Notes under the pieces: generated by a model
Databases searched by the model: none
What the model was told of the DNA's origin: nothing
What the model saw: only the letters and a program-made list of their open reading frames with translations
Shown here: piece by piece, positions 1-8,402 of the stretch
Layout: each line of letters opens with the position of its first letter
How positions within the stretch are numbered: position 1 is the first letter of the stretch
Position numbers and translations under genes: made by a program
Source: AC-32 sp963719275
GTDB lineage: Bacteria > Actinomycetota > Thermoleophilia > Gaiellales > Gaiellaceae
Direction of reading: 5' to 3'
DNA length: 64,000 nucleotides
NCBI GenBank assembly: GCA_963719275.1
Contig: CAVRBT010000010.1
Location: forward strand, 1-64,000

Positions 1-136
1 CTAAGGGTTTTCCTTGCAAATCGGCCGGTTGTGTTGTCTCGGCTGCCGCGTTTGCGAGGTCGCCGTGGCCCGTTCCTGGCCCACTCCTGTTTCGAAAAGT
101 CCCTTCAAATGGCGATTTTGGGAACTCAGTTCGTGA

Positions 137-161
137 CCGGTCGCACGAACAAGCCAGGTCA
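137..161 (+). repeat. Dispersed ~25 bp repeat, copy 1
   Basis: The core GGTCGCACGAACAA followed by CCAGGTCA recurs at 6502 and, less well conserved, at 8062. For copies 1 and 2 the similarity extends about 40 bp further left, with a TCCCT block at the same distance from the core. The remaining sequence of 1-173 shows no gene I can support. Confidence 0.6.
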
Positions 162-173
162 TCCATGGATCTC

Positions 174-602
174 TTACCGGCGGGCGTATCCCTCAGTCAC
201 CTCGCCCTTGTGTGCGGCAAATGCAGCCAGAACCTCCCCCTTCTCCCGCTCCGACACCTTGAAGAAGTCAAGCGTTCGGCCGAGTTCAGCCGCGACCTCG
301 TCGAACTCGGCGGGAGAGATCTTCAGCTGGCGGTGGGCTTCTTCCAGGCCAAGAGGAGTTCTGCCTGGTTTCGTGGCTGCATATTGCTGGGGCCCGCCGG
401 CAACGTCGCAGACCCAGAGGGTGCGCATGAACTTGAGACCCGGAAGTCTGCCCAGATTGTTGGTGTGCCATTCCCGGAGGCCGGGGTTCTCCGATGTCTG
501 GCCGACGATCGGGTTTTGCACGACCGCTTCGCTGAAGTGGTCAACCACTGCTGCGATGGCGAATGCGCCACCGAGCCGTTCGTACAGACTCGACTCCGTC
601 AT
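174..602 (-). CDS. Group 1 truncated haemoglobin
   Basis: A 142-residue haem protein of the truncated (2-on-2) globin family, which in bacteria binds O2 or NO and often works in NO detoxification. The N-terminal SLYERLGG, the central block LKFMRTLWVCDVAGG and the EAHRQLKIS segment carrying the probable proximal histidine fit group 1. The start at 602 is set by a perfect AGGAGG six bases upstream, so the longer in-frame extension to 647 is rejected. Oddity: where group 1 proteins usually have the distal B10 tyrosine (an FY pair after VVD-x), this one reads HFSEAV, with serine in that place. This may change ligand chemistry. The gene stands alone, and the 400 bp to the next gene is empty. Confidence 0.85.
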   Translation of the reverse strand: MTESSLYERLGGAFAIAAVVDHFSEAVVQNPIVGQTSENPGLREWHTNNLGRLPGLKFMRTLWVCDVAGGPQQYAATKPGRTPLGLEEAHRQLKISPAEFDEVAAELGRTLDFFKVSEREKGEVLAAFAAHKGEVTEGYARR

Positions 603-1010
603 TTCTTGCCTCCTAGACGGTTTCCCTGGAAGCGTCGCACCGGTCATAGGTGCTGGCGTTCCATCGGTGGACGGACGTCACGCGCTGCCCGCTAATACGC
701 CGAACCGACGCAAGCGGTTCGACCCCCGCGAAGTTCTCGCCGAGGCCGCCCCGCGCGATCGGAATGGCTCGCATGAAGGGTCGCGCAGGATCCGTCGGCG
801 CGCGGCCGTGGGAACCTCTCCCTCCTAGAGGGGGTGCTGTCCGGGCTCGACACGAACGACTTCTCGCCCTCGCTCGAGAACGAGCCGGGGCGCTGTTGCG
901 TCGTGCTACGCCCGCGCGCGCCAAAGCAGCCGCTGCCCTAGCGGGCCCGCCACGGAGCTAAGCTGGCCGTATATCGACGGGGCAGCGTCCGCCGCAAGGA
1001 GGCAGAAACA
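603..1010. other. Intergenic region without a supported gene
   Basis: About 400 bp between the globin start and the PRC-barrel start. Several frames stay open because of the GC content, but none has a convincing ribosome site or a recognisable protein. The only clear signal is the ribosome binding site of the next gene at 996-1002. Confidence 0.6.
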
Positions 1011-1370
1011 ATGGCCCACCACCGGAACATCGCCGAATGGCACGGCAAGACGCTGGTCGACCGCGACGGGCAGAAGATCGGCAAGCTCCAGGACGTGTAC
1101 GTCGACGTCGAGACCGACGAGCCGATGTTCGGCACGGTCAAGGAGGGCCTGATCGGCCGCCACCTGACCTTCGTCCCGCTGGCCGGGCTCACGTTCGGCC
1201 CGGACGCCCTACAAATGGCGGTGACGAGGGAGCAGGTCAAGAGCGCGCCCAATATCGAGCTGCACGGCGACGAGCTCTCCCGGGCGGACGAGTCAGCCCT
1301 CTACCACCACTACGAGCTCAACTACACCCCGCCCGACACCGAGAGCGGCCGCCGGCTCGCCCGCCGCTAA
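1011..1370 (+). CDS. PRC-barrel domain protein
   Basis: A 119-residue cytoplasmic protein with one PRC-barrel, a beta-barrel fold also found in RimM and photosynthetic reaction-centre H subunits. The segment from GKTLVDRDGQKIGKLQDVYVD is diagnostic of the first strands, followed by the typical R-HLTFVPLAG stretch. The last 35 residues are charged and look disordered. The start has AAGGAGG at 996-1002. The gene overlaps the 3' end of the convergent phosphatase by 53 bp. The exact role is unknown; family members are often stress- or RNA-related accessory proteins. Confidence 0.8.
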   Translation: MAHHRNIAEWHGKTLVDRDGQKIGKLQDVYVDVETDEPMFGTVKEGLIGRHLTFVPLAGLTFGPDALQMAVTREQVKSAPNIELHGDELSRADESALYHHYELNYTPPDTESGRRLARR

Positions 1371-2700
1371 GGCTCCACCGCGCCGCCGGACGGAGCCCCT
1401 TCGAATCAGCGCCAGCGGCCGTCGTCTCAAACGCCGGCTGGGACGAACGCGCGGCCGCGGTGCCGGGATCGGCCCGCCCTTCGCGGTTTGCCCCCGAAGT
1501 GGCGTCGCGGTCACGGGGAGGGCCGCCATGCCAGTCGAGGCACAGCGCCGTGGCGTCGTCGCGTAGCCGGCCGCCACTTGCCTGGAGGACCGCTTGCGTG
1601 AGGTGTTGCACTGCCTCGCGGGGATGCATGTCGGCGCCCTCGGCCAGGATGGCGGCGATGTTCATGCCCGCGGCTTCGCGCTCCAGCATGCCGTCGGTGA
1701 CGAGTATCAGCCGGTCGCCCACTGCCAGTGACAGCGATTGCACGCGGTAGCCTCCTTCCGCCCGCAGCCCGAATGGGGGGTCCGCCTCCAGAGGAACTTG
1801 ATCGACGCGCCCCGCACGAAGCCGTAGCGGCGGGGGATGGCCAGCGTTGACGATGCCGGCCGTGGCTGTGGGTAGGTCGATCCGCACGAGCAGACCGGTA
1901 ACGAACTGGCTTTCTCCGGCCTGCTCTGCGAGCGCGTCGCTTGCCAGCCGCGCCTGCTCGGCCAGCTCCACCCCTCGCCGGCGGGCGTTGCGCAGGCCTC
2001 CGACCAGCACGGTGGCCAACAGCGCGGCATCCATCGTGTGCCCCATCGCGTCGGTCATCGACAGGTGCAGGGCATCCCGGTCTAGCGAAAAGTCGAAGGT
2101 GTCACCGCCGATCTCACCCGCCGGTTGCAGCCACGCAGCGAGCGTGAACTGCCCGGCCTCGCACGTGAAGGATCCAGGCAACAGCCGATGCTGGATCTCC
2201 GCCGCCAACGACAGCGGCACCGAGCGCTGTCCCCACTCGAAGAGATCGGTGTACCGGCGGTTCGCAATCACCACGTACGCCAGGAAGTGTGCGGCGAGGG
2301 CGACATCTGCCACCGTCTGCTCAAGCGGGAAGTCCTCCAGGCCCAGCTCCAGGACGCCGACCGCCTCACCGCGGCTGGTCACCGGCGCGAACAATCGAGC
2401 GCCCCGATCCTCCGCGATCACCTCGACGGCCTGGGCGGCCAGCGCCCGGCCGTGCGGCGTTCCAGCCAATGGCACGCGCTCCGCCGTCTCCTTCCCCTGC
2501 AACCGCCCCTTCCCACCCGCGTGGCCCAGTCGGATCAAGGACCGTCCGCTGAAGTCGGCGATCAGAAAGCTGACCTCGCGCGCACCGATCGCTTCCGCTA
2601 GTTCGCCGGCCAGCACATCGACCGCCGCGACCGGCGGCGCCGCCTCGACGGCCGCCAGCAACGAATTCAAGTTCAAAGGCGATTGCCGGCTCTGCCCCAC
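1318..2700 (-). CDS. GAF domain/SpoIIE-type PP2C serine phosphatase (RsbU-like)
   Basis: A 460-residue regulatory phosphatase. Residues about 20-150 form a GAF-like sensor domain. Residues about 165-380 form a SpoIIE/RsbU PP2C phosphatase, with GGDTFDF and the metal-binding aspartates of MTDAMGH, followed by NAGHPPPLRLR and LVTDGMLE. Such enzymes dephosphorylate anti-anti-sigma factors in partner-switching pathways, but no such partner lies nearby. The C-terminal ~60 residues are low complexity and run antisense across the end of the PRC-barrel gene, so the true stop may have been shifted by a frame change. No transmembrane segment is seen, so the signal sensed is probably cytoplasmic. Confidence 0.85.
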   Translation of the reverse strand: MGQSRQSPLNLNSLLAAVEAAPPVAAVDVLAGELAEAIGAREVSFLIADFSGRSLIRLGHAGGKGRLQGKETAERVPLAGTPHGRALAAQAVEVIAEDRGARLFAPVTSRGEAVGVLELGLEDFPLEQTVADVALAAHFLAYVVIANRRYTDLFEWGQRSVPLSLAAEIQHRLLPGSFTCEAGQFTLAAWLQPAGEIGGDTFDFSLDRDALHLSMTDAMGHTMDAALLATVLVGGLRNARRRGVELAEQARLASDALAEQAGESQFVTGLLVRIDLPTATAGIVNAGHPPPLRLRAGRVDQVPLEADPPFGLRAEGGYRVQSLSLAVGDRLILVTDGMLEREAAGMNIAAILAEGADMHPREAVQHLTQAVLQASGGRLRDDATALCLDWHGGPPRDRDATSGANREGRADPGTAAARSSQPAFETTAAGADSKGLRPAARWSLSGGRAGGRSRCRAGCS

Positions 2701-2912
2701 ATCGCCTAACCTAGCGCGGCCGTTCCAACACCGAGTCGTCCAGCCCCGCCACGAGCCGCCGAGAACTCGAGCACGGGTCTGCTACCCAGGGCTTGCCGGG
2801 AAGGATTGACCAACTCGTCTTCCTTGCGTAGCTCCTCGACTACTGATCGGGGAGCGTCGATGGCCGCGCCGGGGTGAGGTGGCATGCTGCCGGTGGCTCC
2901 TCGAAGGCGCGC

Positions 2913-3992
2913 ATGAGGCAAACCCCAACGCTGGATACCCAGCCGGCGCGGGATCCGCTGGCGACGATCGCAGTCTCGGCTGCACCGGTCGTGCTCGAGG
3001 GCCGCTATCGGTTGCTGATGCGTTCGCTCTGGCAGCTTCGCCACTCGCGGAGGACGCGCTGGGGAGTGGGTCTCGGGTCGGCTGCCGTCATGCTCGTCCT
3101 CACCTTCCTGGCTGTCCGGCATTTTGCGACCACCTCGTGGCCGCTCTCGCGGGGCCAGCCAGGCTTGCTCGTGGCGGCCGGGCTGCTGCTTCTCCTTGCC
3201 CAGGCGCTCAAGGCACTCGGGTGGGCACGGCTGTTCACGAACCGCGAGCGGCCCTCTCCGCTTGCGCTCGTGGCTGGTAACGGCGGCGCGGCGCTGATCG
3301 GTGTCGTCCTTCCCGGGCGCTTCGACGATGCGATGCGGATCGCGGTCGTGCGCCGCTACCCAGGTTGTCCTGCCGGCCTGCGGGCAATCAGCCTCTCGCT
3401 TGTCATGCTCGGCCTGATCGACAGCGCCGCGCTGGCCCCACTCGCCGCCGTCGCCGCGGCCTTCCCAGGAGGCGGGATCGCTGCGCGTGCCGGGCTCGTG
3501 GTCGTAGCCGGAGCCGGGATCGCAGCGGCCGCGGTGATCGTGGCCCTGCCGCGCCTCGCCGGAAGCGAACGCTCCCTGCGTTTCCGGCTCGGCCGCTGGT
3601 TGAGCCCGCGCACGACCTCGCCGTACCGGGCAACGCAGGCTTGGGCGTTCGTCTTCGGCTGCTGGGTCGTCCGCGGGCTGGCCTGCTTCATCCTGCTCGG
3701 CACGCTCGGACTGGGTTACTCGTTCCCACTCGCGCTCCTCTTTCTCTGTGCGGGTGCTGCAGCCGCAGCGTTGCCGGTCGGGCCAGCGGGCGCAGCCACC
3801 CAGGCAGGCGCGGGAACCGCCGCCCTGGCCGCCGCGGGTGTCGGAGCATCGGAGGCGCTTGCTGCCTCTGTCTCCGTGGGCGCCCTGGGAGTCTTCTCCG
3901 GCGCGGCCGTCCTGCTCTTCGCTGTCGCGTGGCGCACCGGAAGGTGGCTGCTGCCCGCTCGGACGGCAGCCTGTAGGAGGACCTCGCGCTGA
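2913..3992 (+). CDS. UPF0104/lysylphosphatidylglycerol synthase-like membrane protein
   Basis: An integral membrane protein of about 359 residues with roughly eight hydrophobic segments. It resembles the transmembrane part of lysylphosphatidylglycerol synthetases and AglD-like proteins (UPF0104), seen in the LPGRFDDAMRIAVVRR region and the C-terminal Ala/Gly-rich helices. No soluble aminoacyl-transferase domain follows, so lipid aminoacylation cannot be claimed. ATG at 2913 is preferred over the upstream ATG at 2874, because residues before it are not hydrophobic and it has a GAAGG-like ribosome site. It is divergent from the phosphatase gene with about 210 bp between them. Confidence 0.7.
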   Translation: MRQTPTLDTQPARDPLATIAVSAAPVVLEGRYRLLMRSLWQLRHSRRTRWGVGLGSAAVMLVLTFLAVRHFATTSWPLSRGQPGLLVAAGLLLLLAQALKALGWARLFTNRERPSPLALVAGNGGAALIGVVLPGRFDDAMRIAVVRRYPGCPAGLRAISLSLVMLGLIDSAALAPLAAVAAAFPGGGIAARAGLVVVAGAGIAAAAVIVALPRLAGSERSLRFRLGRWLSPRTTSPYRATQAWAFVFGCWVVRGLACFILLGTLGLGYSFPLALLFLCAGAAAAALPVGPAGAATQAGAGTAALAAAGVGASEALAASVSVGALGVFSGAAVLLFAVAWRTGRWLLPARTAACRRTSR

Positions 3993-4102
3993 TCTACATC
4001 GTGCCCCGCGCCAGTCGCTCGTCTGGATCCTCCTCGTGGCGGCGATCCTCGAGCCTGCCGCGACGGGGAGCTCACTGTCGCTGGCCGCCAATCCTTCCGC
4101 CC

Positions 4103-4755
4103 CTACCTCCGGTAGCGCCGCCGGCCCTGGATCAGCGCGTGGTTGAGCATCGTCTTCGTCGTCGTCCTCGCGCGCGACCACGACGACCTTGTTCCAGACA
4201 CCGGGATAGACGACCCTCTCGCTGTACATCTGGGTGCGGAAGCGTTCCTGGTAGACACCCGGAAGCGCGTCGCCGGCGCCGTACATACGCCGGCCCCCAT
4301 CGCTCCCACGGATCACCGCGACCAGCTCGCGCGTCTCCTCGTAGTCGTCGGCCGCGACAAACTCGGCTAGCGGCTGGTGCGGGGATCCACTGCTCCGGAA
4401 AGCGACGACGTACTTGCGGTCTCGCCCCCACTTGTTCTCGCGAATCGTCTTCGCCAAGTCCGATGTGAACGGCGCCTTCGGCACGCGTCGTGCCAATGAA
4501 GACGCGGTAGCGAGAGTAGTGCTCGCGCTGACCCGGCCACTGGTACGACTGCCCCTCCCGCTCCTGCACGAGCCGCCAATCCTCTGGGAGATCGGCCGTC
4601 CGCCCGACGGCTCTAGCGGCTGTCCTTCCAGGGGTGCCACCGCCACCGACGGGCTCGATGATCGGATCGTGGAAGCCTGCCTGTGCGAGCTGAATCAGAA
4701 GTGGGCCGAGCTCCTGATCCGGAACGCGCTGCAGGGTGACCGAGAATGGGCACAT
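4103..4755 (-). pseudogene. Hypothetical protein gene with a frameshift
   Basis: The ATG at 4755 is preceded by AGGAG and opens a protein beginning MCPFSVTLQRVPDQELGPLL. The reading runs normally to YRVFIGTTR near 4488 and then breaks. Removing one base there continues into PKAPFTSDLAKTIRENKWG, which has normal protein character down to GVWNKVVVVAREDDDEDD near 4160. A second shift near 4160 would reach a stop at 4103. Without it the frame stays open antisense to the UPF0104 gene. I do not recognise the family. The break may be a sequencing error, so a working gene is possible. Confidence 0.5.
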
Positions 4756-4768
4756 CGCGGTCTCCTAG

Positions 4769-4814
4769 CTTGATAACGTCGCAAAACGTAGCTCCGTAAA
4801 TCTACGTTGTCAAG
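4769..4814. promoter_or_regulatory. Inverted repeat in a divergent promoter region
   Basis: CTTGATAACGT (4769-4779) and ACGTTGTCAAG (4804-4814) are inverted with 10 of 11 positions matching, and a third half-site AACGTA lies at 4785-4790. It sits 14 bp from the start of the frameshifted gene and 150 bp upstream of the ABM-like gene. A TACACT hexamer at 4823-4828 could be a rightward -10 element. An operator is likely; the regulator is unknown. Confidence 0.45.
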
Positions 4815-4963
4815 AAAGCTGCTACACTCGGTGGTGCGCAAGGTTCAACGGAAGGCGTCGAGGCTCCGAGATTCCCTCTTCGACTGTCACATCGGGCCTG
4901 AGTGCACCAGGAGGACTAAAGAGCCGGTTCTCCACCCAGCACCGTGACAGTTAGGAGCATCAG

Positions 4964-5275
4964 ATGCATGCCACCGTTAGGCGCTACGAGGGTGTCGACC
5001 AGAGTCGCACCGACGAGTTGACCAAGAAGGTCGACGAGAGCCTCACGCCCCGCCTGAGCAAGCTGCCGGGCTTCGAGGGCTACTACCTCATCGAGGCCGG
5101 CAACGGCGTCATGAGTTCGATCGACTTGTTCGACACTTCGGCACAGGCCGACGAGTCGACTCGCGTCGCAGCCACCTGGGTGCGCGAGGAGAAGCTGGAG
5201 ACGGCACTTCCCAATCCGCCGAAGATCACGGACGGAGAGGTCATCGTCCACAAGAACGGTTTCGTCCGGGCATAG
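4964..5275 (+). CDS. Small dimeric alpha/beta-barrel (ABM-like) protein
   Basis: A 103-residue cytoplasmic protein. The opening HATVRRYEGVDQSRTDELTKKV, the internal LPGFEGYYLIEAGNG and VMSSIDLFDTSAQADES match the ferredoxin-like pattern of antibiotic-biosynthesis-monooxygenase-like proteins, which dimerise through a beta-sheet. No catalytic role can be assigned. The gene is followed 18 bp later by a strong hairpin, so it appears to be a single-gene transcript. Confidence 0.7.
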   Translation: MHATVRRYEGVDQSRTDELTKKVDESLTPRLSKLPGFEGYYLIEAGNGVMSSIDLFDTSAQADESTRVAATWVREEKLETALPNPPKITDGEVIVHKNGFVRA

Positions 5276-5293
5276 GGCCACGGCTCGACGCAG

Positions 5294-5320
5294 AGAGGGC
5301 CCGCAAACCGCGGGCCCTCT
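5294..5320 (+). terminator. Hairpin terminator
   Basis: AGAGGGCCCGC pairs perfectly with GCGGGCCCTCT over 11 bp, with the loop AAACC. There is no T-run, which is normal for high-GC actinobacteria. It ends the ABM-like gene. Confidence 0.75.
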
Positions 5321-5560
5321 GCTGCGCGAGCGGCATCTGATGAGAGCGATCGCAACGACCGCGTCCCTCCGCAAGGACGACTCCTCCCTTGACGCGACGC
5401 TGAATCCAGTGGCACTCCCCTCAGGGGAAATTGTCTCCTGGGCCGTTGCCTTTCCGCGGCCTGGACAGGGCCCGCTCCACCGCCCGACCGAAGGGACCTA
5501 CTGCAGGTCGGACTCTGCTCCTCCACCTGTTACTGCTAAACCCACACGGTAGGTCGGCTC

Positions 5561-6349
5561 ATGTGCGGGATCGCCGGATACAGCTTCTCTCTCGAGAGCA
5601 GCGTCGATCGGACGGTGGCGGCCCGCGCACTGCTGGCAGGCATCGCCGAGCGCGGGGCGGACTCAGTGGGCTTCGCCTACCGCGGCGACGACTCGAAAGT
5701 CACGGTGCACAAGCAGCGCACAGGCGCGAGCGAGCTCCTCGACCGCATCGAGGTTCCCCAAACCGCTACACAGCTCCTCGTGCACGTTCGGGACTACACA
5801 AGGGGTCATCCGCGTGTCCTGGCCAACAACCATCCGATCCGCCACGGAGCGGTCGTCGGGATCCACAACGGCACGATCGCAAATGACGACGAGCTCTTCA
5901 CAGCCCACGGCATCGCGCGTGCCGAGACCAGCATGACCGTCGACTCCGAGCTGATCTTCGCGCTCGCCGAGCGGTTTCGGGGACGCACCGCCGACGCGCT
6001 CGCGCAACTGGTCGGCTCGATGGCGACGGCCTGGCTCGACGAAGGCCGGGAGGAGCTGCTGCTTGCCCGCGGGATGGGCCGGCCGCTGTGGATCGGCACC
6101 TCGACGCAGGAACTCTTCTTCGCGTCGACGCGCGCCGCGCTGGACTTGGTCGAGGAGTATTCGTCCGTCAAGCTCGGCAAGCGCGAGGTGTGTGAGGGAT
6201 CCGTGCTCGTGGTGAACGGCGGACGGATCGTCGGGCGGGACTCGTTCCGCCCGGACATGTCGTTCGAGGAACAACCTCTGCCGGCAGTGCGTGCGCCGAA
6301 CGAGGCTCGCGTGAGCCTTGCACGACTCGCCGCACTGCACGCCATCTAG
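5561..6349 (+). CDS. Class II glutamine amidotransferase domain protein
   Basis: A 262-residue protein whose mature N-terminus would be Cys2 (MCGIAGY), the nucleophile of Ntn-type class II amidotransferases. NNHPIRHG and GIHNGTI form the glutamine-binding site. It covers only the glutaminase domain, as in the N-terminal part of GlmS, PurF or AsnB, and has no synthetase or isomerase domain. It may therefore hydrolyse glutamine for a partner encoded elsewhere or act as a free-standing amidohydrolase. It is transcribed alone; the 285 bp upstream contain only the previous gene's terminator. Confidence 0.85.
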   Translation: MCGIAGYSFSLESSVDRTVAARALLAGIAERGADSVGFAYRGDDSKVTVHKQRTGASELLDRIEVPQTATQLLVHVRDYTRGHPRVLANNHPIRHGAVVGIHNGTIANDDELFTAHGIARAETSMTVDSELIFALAERFRGRTADALAQLVGSMATAWLDEGREELLLARGMGRPLWIGTSTQELFFASTRAALDLVEEYSSVKLGKREVCEGSVLVVNGGRIVGRDSFRPDMSFEEQPLPAVRAPNEARVSLARLAALHAI

Positions 6350-6411
6350 CGCCGCAGGAACTCAGCGCCTCGGTGGGACTTGGGGCATCCTCACCTCGAT
6401 GGTCGGGAAAC

Positions 6412-6436
6412 GCGGGTTCGAGTCCCGTCGCTCCCG
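6412..6436 (+). other. tRNA 3'-end fragment (T-arm plus acceptor strand)
   Basis: GCGGGTTCGAGTCCCGT forms a perfect tRNA T-arm and is followed by CGCTCCCG, which reads like a 3' acceptor strand. No matching GGGAGCG 5' strand or D/anticodon arms lie upstream, so this is not a complete tRNA. Such 3' ends are classic tyrosine-integrase attachment sites and may mark an old integration junction. Confidence 0.45.
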
Positions 6437-6501
6437 TCTTTAGAAGTGCCTGCAGATGGAAAAATCCCTGCGAATCGGTGGTTTCGCTTGAGACCTTGTG
6501 G

Positions 6502-6527
6502 CCGGTCGCACGAACAAAACCAGGTCA
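6502..6527 (+). repeat. Dispersed ~25 bp repeat, copy 2
   Basis: CCGGTCGCACGAACAAAACC followed by AGGTCA matches copy 1 at 137 apart from a one-base gap. It lies 66 bp after the tRNA-end fragment. A truncated core, TCTGGTCGCACGA, occurs again near 6555. Confidence 0.6.
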
Positions 6528-6618
6528 CCGGATGCGATGCCTTTGGCAGGTTGTCTGGTCGCACGAGCCGCCGCCGGGCGACGCTGCGAGAGCAACCGCC
6601 GGAGTATCGGGAGTGCCA

Positions 6619-6945
6619 ATGCGGCCGTCAGGGACGCTTCAACTCAACGCGACCCTCACACAAACATGGCGCCTTAGCCGCGACTATGGCCCGCCGGCGA
6701 CTCCCGCCATCGCCGACTGCCTTCGCTCCGTCGGCGAGCGTGAGATGGCCAGGTTGGGACGCGTCACGGTTACCTACTACAAAGTCCTCCCAGGGGACGA
6801 CGAGAACTGTTTCATTCTGCATAACAACACGACCGTCATCGAGGTCGTCGGCAAGGGCACGCTCGACCTGTCGAGGACCGGAAGGAGTTGGAGCAAGCGA
6901 CGACACGACGACAATCACCGCCGGATGAAGGTCATCGTTTACTGA
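6619..6945 (+). other. Possible ORF, 108 codons, not recognised
   Basis: The C-terminal half (VTVTYYKVLPGDDENCFIL onwards) is less GC-biased than a random frame would be and reads like protein. However, there is no ribosome site, no family match I know, and its end overlaps the convergent SemiSWEET gene by 14 bp. It may be a coding remnant in the scrambled 6.35-6.93 kb region. Confidence 0.2.
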
Positions 6946-7192
6946 GAGCGACGGCGATCGTGCAGCCCATGACCAGGAGCGCGACGCTGTTCGGGACGAC
7001 GAGTGGCAGGTCGTGACTGGCGATGCCGTAGGACACCCACAGTCCGAAGCCGACCAGCAGCACAGCGAAGTAGCCGACCGAGATTCCCTCCGAGGAGCGT
7101 CGCCGCACGATCTCTCGGATCTGCAGAATCGGCGAGAGCGCCATGACGACCGCCCACGATGCCGCCGTGATGCCAAGCGCGGTCGAAACCAT
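6932..7192 (-). CDS. SemiSWEET family sugar transporter
   Basis: An 86-residue, three-helix membrane protein of the SemiSWEET/PQ-loop family, which dimerises to form a bidirectional sugar pore. The cytoplasmic loop SPILQIREIVRRRSSEGIS matches the conserved region after TM1, though the usual PQ is replaced by ILQ. VSYGIASHDLPLVVPNSVAL is TM2-TM3 with the conserved proline-asparagine. The start at 7192 is fixed by AAGGAGG four bases upstream. The length is exactly right for a half-SWEET. Substrate unknown. Confidence 0.85.
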   Translation of the reverse strand: MVSTALGITAASWAVVMALSPILQIREIVRRRSSEGISVGYFAVLLVGFGLWVSYGIASHDLPLVVPNSVALLVMGCTIAVALSKR

Positions 7193-7402
7193 CGAGCCTC
7201 CTTCGTGATGGTGACGCGCTCGGTTACCGGCCACGCTCGCCCCGAAAAGACGGGAGGAGGAGCGCCCGCGCAGCCGGTCGCAGCCTAGCAGCGCCCAAGC
7301 GGCGTCTCCGCTGACCGCTTCGTTTCGGTCTGGCGCTCCCTCGCCCATCCGCTCGGCGATGCGGGCGAGCTCTTGACGGTGAGGCGCGGATCCGGTGAGC
7401 GC

Positions 7403-7999
7403 CTACGTCCGGACGATCGGGCGGCGTAGCGCGGTAACGATCGGATCGGTGAGTGGGCTGATGACCCGCACGAGCCGGGTGACGTAGAGGCGCCCGACCG
7501 TGGTGACGAGCAGCGCCGAGCCGAGCCCGACGAACAGGCTGGCCGCGATGTCGGCCGGGTAGTGCACGCCGACGAAGATTCGGTCGAGCGCGATCGCGGT
7601 GGCTGCAAGGACGAGCAGGCTCCCCAGCTGCCGGCTGAACGCCAAGACGGCGAAGGCGATCGCGAAGGCGACGGTCGCGTGCTCGCTCGGAAAGCCGTTG
7701 TCCGGGCCATGCCGGACGAGGAGGAGCGTCTGGGTCGGGTGCGTCACGAACGGCCGCGCGTCGTACCAGACCATGCTCAGCACGGCATTGACGCCGAGCC
7801 CGATCACAGCTGACAGCGCGGCCGAGACGGTCGCGAGCTTCCAGCGAAGCGGTCCGCCGGGACGTGCGAGGAGCCAGAGGGACCCACCGATGCCGACGAG
7901 GACGAAGATGGCCCAGGCGTTGAAGATCTGGGCGGCGTCCTGACCTCCGTCGTTACCGCGCGTCGCGTCGTTCAGCCAGTGGAAGATCGACCAGTCCAT
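7403..7999 (-). CDS. PAP2-family phosphatase (undecaprenyl diphosphatase-like)
   Basis: A 198-residue membrane phosphatase. The three-part PAP2 signature is present as WYDARPF, PSEHAT and DRIFVGVHYPADI, the last carrying the catalytic histidine. Five or six hydrophobic segments surround them. Members such as BcrC recycle undecaprenyl pyrophosphate; others act on other lipid phosphates. The upstream extension to 8245 is rejected: it is arginine-rich, crosses the dispersed repeat, and GGAAGG sits correctly before the ATG at 7999. Confidence 0.85.
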   Translation of the reverse strand: MDWSIFHWLNDATRGNDGGQDAAQIFNAWAIFVLVGIGGSLWLLARPGGPLRWKLATVSAALSAVIGLGVNAVLSMVWYDARPFVTHPTQTLLLVRHGPDNGFPSEHATVAFAIAFAVLAFSRQLGSLLVLAATAIALDRIFVGVHYPADIAASLFVGLGSALLVTTVGRLYVTRLVRVISPLTDPIVTALRRPIVRT

Positions 8000-8061
8000 C
8001 GCCTTCCAATCGTACGGGTCACGAAGCCTCCGTGATTTCTCCTGGCCGAGGCGTCGTCCGT

Positions 8062-8087
8062 CTGGTCGCACGAACAAAAGCGGTTCA
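8062..8087 (+). repeat. Dispersed ~25 bp repeat, copy 3
   Basis: CTGGTCGCACGAACAAAAG and then CGGTTCA; the core GGTCGCACGAACAAA is identical to copy 2, while the right side has diverged. It lies in the 190 bp between the PAP2 and HicA-like starts, where I see no gene. Confidence 0.5.
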
Positions 8088-8192
8088 CGAGCGTGACAGC
8101 GGCACGTCGCTATAACCCATCCCGGTGAACGGCGGCGAACAGAAAGCCACGTCCGAGTCATCGGCGCCCGCGCTCGCCGAAGGGGCGACCCG

Positions 8193-8402
8193 ATGAGAAA
8201 GGACGTCCGCGAGTTCATCCGCCGACTCGAGGCGGTCGGGCTCACGGTCGAGTCAACGCCCGGGCACTACCACGTCCTGCGCGACGGGAAGCCGCTGCGG
8301 AAGCAGAACGGGATGCCGTTCACGCTCCCGTTCTCTCCCGACACGATCCGCTGGCGCCGTTCGGCAGTCGTCGAACTTCGCAAGCTCGGCATCGACCTGT
8401 AG
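8193..8402 (+). CDS. HicA-like small protein
   Basis: A 69-residue protein with the compact alpha-beta-beta-beta-alpha pattern of HicA/YcfA mRNA interferases: RKDVREFIRRLEAVGLTVE, then GHYHVLRDGKPLRK at the place of the usual G-H/SHxxY block, and VVELRKLGIDL as the last helix. No HicB-type antitoxin is adjacent, so it may be a solitary relative rather than a functional toxin. It ends where the convergent LURP-one gene is broken, which suggests this small gene arrived with a rearrangement. Confidence 0.6.
   Translation: MRKDVREFIRRLEAVGLTVESTPGHYHVLRDGKPLRKQNGMPFTLPFSPDTIRWRRSAVVELRKLGIDL

Noticed and set aside
3993..4146. A short plus-strand ORF with a signal-peptide-like stretch (LVWILLVAAILEPAA)
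   Set aside because: No start with a ribosome site, only ~50 codons, and it overlaps the end of the frameshifted minus-strand gene.
2706..4646. A 646-codon minus-strand frame
   Set aside because: Only its first ~170 codons (the frameshifted hypothetical) look like protein. The rest is arginine/glycine-rich and antisense to the UPF0104 membrane protein, whose helices are convincing.
6360..6436. A complete tRNA gene
   Set aside because: The T-arm and a 3' acceptor-like strand are present, but no complementary 5' acceptor strand and no D or anticodon arm can be folded.
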